Source: an uncultured Alphaproteobacteria bacterium
GTDB taxonomy: Bacteria; Pseudomonadota; Alphaproteobacteria; Rhodobacterales; Rhodobacteraceae
Length of the DNA: 5,951 bases
Direction of reading: 5' to 3'
Assembly: GCA_929200295.1 (NCBI GenBank)
Contig: CAKMZE010000058.1
Coordinates: 1-5,951, forward strand
A program made the translations under genes and the position numbers. Below the pieces are notes generated by a model, which did no database searches, was not told the origin of the DNA, and saw only the letters and a list, made by a program, of their open reading frames with translations. Below are positions 5,770 to 5,951 of the stretch, one piece after another (position 1 is the stretch's first letter; every line of letters begins with the position of its first letter).

Positions 5770-5951
5770 GTGCAAGATACCGATAATGATGACACCATTG
5801 ATTGGGGTGGTTTCGGGCGCCCTCTGTTCGAGGACGCCGCCGCATTAGGGCTGGGGCGTGTCGGCGTGATTGATGTCGGCTCAAACTCGGTACGGATGGT
5901 GGGTTTTGATGGTGCGGGTCCCCCCCCCGGCCCTTTTTTTAATTTAAAAAA
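5770..5951 (+). CDS. ppx: Partial Ppx/GppA exopolyphosphatase (5' end; last ~50 bases unreliable)
   Basis: Only the first 60 codons are present before the window ends. Residues 30-44 (RVGVIDVGSNSVRMV) are the first phosphate-binding loop of the ASKHA fold of Ppx/GppA phosphatases. These remove terminal phosphates from polyphosphate or hydrolyse pppGpp. Placement directly after ppk1 favours exopolyphosphatase over GppA. The start is taken as the GTG at 5770, with GGGGA (5759-5763) 6 bases upstream; no ATG exists in this frame after the TAG at 5719-5721. The segment WGGFGRPLFE (12-21) before the loop resembles Rhodobacterales Ppx N-termini as I recall them. From residue 45 the sequence departs from the family: VGFDGAG, then PPPGPFFNLK, where RLVVFDG followed by an FYNEK-like block is expected. 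The DNA there is homopolymer blocks, so these residues should not be trusted. Confidence 0.85.
   Translation, partial: MQDTDNDDTIDWGGFGRPLFEDAAALGLGRVGVIDVGSNSVRMVGFDGAGPPPGPFFNLK
5902..5951. other. Suspected low-quality sequence at the window end
   Basis: The final bases consist of blocks: C9 at 5920-5928, T7 at 5934-5940, and A6 at 5946-5951, with short G and T runs before them. The ppx frame continues without a stop, but conserved residues are replaced by Pro, Gly and Phe. The pattern looks like base-calling or consensus decay at a read or contig end. It is not a terminator, because there is no stem and it lies inside a coding region. Confidence 0.75.

Noticed and set aside
5920..5951. 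C9/T7 tract as a rho-independent terminator
   Set aside because: There is no stable stem before the T run, and the tract lies inside the ppx coding frame directly after the conserved phosphate loop. Sequence decay explains it better.
1..5951. Defence, mobile-element or CRISPR system
   Set aside because: No transposase, integrase, terminal inverted repeats, regularly spaced repeats or tRNA-like fold was seen. The recognised genes are core chromosomal functions.

Overview
The window reads as ordinary chromosomal DNA of an alphaproteobacterium, most likely a marine member of the Rhodobacterales (Roseobacter group). This rests on three things: the short 446-residue prolyl-tRNA synthetase, the gene order AI-2E-family permease - HdaA - Ppk1 - Ppx, and the wording of the proteins (IIIED Walker B in HdaA, a WGGFGRPLFE-type Ppx N-terminus). 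The taxon is an inference from recalled family features; no search was run.

Layout. At the left edge (1-176, minus strand) is the first 58 codons of an unrecognised protein with an N-terminal membrane helix, probably starting at TTG. Upstream of it and on the same strand is proS (243-1583). A 155-base divergent intergenic region (1584-1738) separates proS from a rightward cluster: an AI-2E/PerM-family membrane protein (1739-2800), the DnaA-regulatory AAA+ protein hdaA (2802-3452), polyphosphate kinase ppk1 (3525-5693), and the first 60 codons of a Ppx/GppA exopolyphosphatase (5770 to the right edge).

Function. The rightward genes look like one transcription unit. The permease and hdaA are one base apart, hdaA and ppk1 are 72 bases apart, and no terminator is visible between any of them. 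HdaA is expected to convert DnaA-ATP to DnaA-ADP when bound to the sliding clamp, which limits re-initiation. Ppk1 makes polyphosphate from ATP and Ppx degrades it. The cluster therefore places replication-initiation control beside polyphosphate turnover. proS supplies Pro-tRNA and is expected to be transcribed separately in the other direction.

Caution. The last ~50 bases (about 5902-5951) decay into homopolymer blocks (C9, T7, A6) that keep the ppx reading frame but replace expected residues. This looks like bad sequence at a read or contig end, not biology. I found no mobile element, CRISPR array, RNA gene or evident novel system. The least explained item is the truncated membrane-anchored protein at the left edge.
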